64,000 bases of DNA from JBBROS01 sp965213845. Lineage in GTDB: Bacteria; Pseudomonadota; Alphaproteobacteria; Acetobacterales; Acetobacteraceae. A program made the translations under genes and the position numbers. The notes under the pieces were generated by a model. The model had not been told where the DNA came from. It did not search any database and saw only the letters and a program-made list of their open reading frames with translations. The stretch is taken from positions 1 through 64,000 of the forward strand of contig CBDCAI010000013.1 in the NCBI GenBank assembly GCA_965213845.1, written 5' to 3'. Shown here one piece after another: positions 63,816-64,000 of this stretch. Each line of letters begins with the position of its first letter. The stretch's first letter is position 1.

Positions 63816-64000
63816 ATGGGAATGTATGAGATTGATGAGTCGCTCCGCACGCTGGAACCTGGTCCGCCCGTGTTCGATCGCCCGCTGACCGGGCTCGCGC
63901 CGGAGGCGACGGCCGGGCTTCCCGTCCATGCCTGGCGGCCGGCCGGTCTCGAGGCAGGCCTGGCCGGGCTGCCATCCTCGCAAGCGGCTTTCCTGCGAGC
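63816..64000 (+). CDS. Partial gene at right edge, possibly leucyl aminopeptidase (M17) N-terminus
   Basis: An open frame of at least 61 codons runs off the window: MGMYEIDESLRTLEPGPPVF, then GLPVHAWRPAGLEAGLAGLP and SSQAAFLRA. The pattern (PVH...GL...L.GLP..QAAFLRA) recalls the N-terminal domain of M17 leucyl aminopeptidases of Acetobacteraceae, before their catalytic domain. No catalytic residues fall within the window. AT-rich sequence 63777-63815 upstream could hold its promoter. Divergent from the helicase gene. Confidence 0.45.
   Translation, partial: MGMYEIDESLRTLEPGPPVFDRPLTGLAPEATAGLPVHAWRPAGLEAGLAGLPSSQAAFLR

Overview
The window is a very GC-rich chromosomal segment of an alphaproteobacterium, most likely Acetobacteraceae (Rhodospirillales). 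This rests on gene content and order: hflK-hflC-htrA, ribF-ileS-lspA followed by a short lipoprotein gene, map beside radC, proA-nadD-rsfS, a CarD regulator with a long Ala/Pro/Lys-rich N-terminus, a 7Fe ferredoxin, and an ELM1-family gene. Coding density is high. Many adjacent genes overlap by 4 bases (ATGA, GTGA, TTGA and possibly CTGA). No rRNA, tRNA, CRISPR array or intact insertion sequence was seen.

Layout. 1-9 kb (minus strand): a lytic transglycosylase with a C-terminal FG-rich tail, an acyl-CoA dehydrogenase, a 54-aa entericidin-like lipoprotein, and one long operon hflK-hflC-htrA-exonuclease-ATP-dependent DNA ligase. Divergent from it is an Mrp/ApbC Fe-S carrier with a His-Ala repeat linker. 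10-13 kb: a broken GNAT gene and a three-gene operon (M20 peptidase, hydratase, SDR). 13-24 kb is mostly housekeeping: MaoC dehydratase, ribF, ileS, lspA, a lipoprotein, an ELM1-like protein, a 636-aa protein of unknown function, radC, a thioesterase, map and a metallo-hydrolase.

24-39 kb is a transport region. It has an oligopeptide-type binding protein, a serine hydrolase lipoprotein, a phospholipid-methyltransferase-like enzyme, a metallophosphodiesterase, and two complete CUT1 (Ugp/Mal-type) ABC operons that converge on the wreck of a VapBC module. Both transporter operons have PhoB-box-like 11-bp repeats just upstream, so they may be an organophosphate scavenging set. An acyl-CoA ligase follows, then an intact BrnT/BrnA toxin-antitoxin pair. 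40-43 kb: proA, nadD, rsfS. 43-47 kb: a strand-loop-strand repeat protein and, upstream of it, a degenerate paralogue in which a 120-bp N-terminal coding block is inverted.

47-52 kb: a branched-chain amino-acid (Liv) ABC operon whose permease LivM and ATPase LivG are fused in one 590-aa protein. 52-59 kb: rlmH, a secreted protein, a uracil-DNA glycosylase, thpR, tesA, a YbbA/YbbP-like ABC system and a BI-1 protein ending in a strong terminator. 59-64 kb (minus strand): a 53-aa membrane protein, a carD gene broken by three single-base insertions that together restore frame, fdxA, an S4-domain protein and an SUV3-like helicase. The start of a plus-strand gene, perhaps a leucyl aminopeptidase, runs off the right edge.

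All calls come from reading the sequence. Family names rest on recognised motifs, not on database searches.
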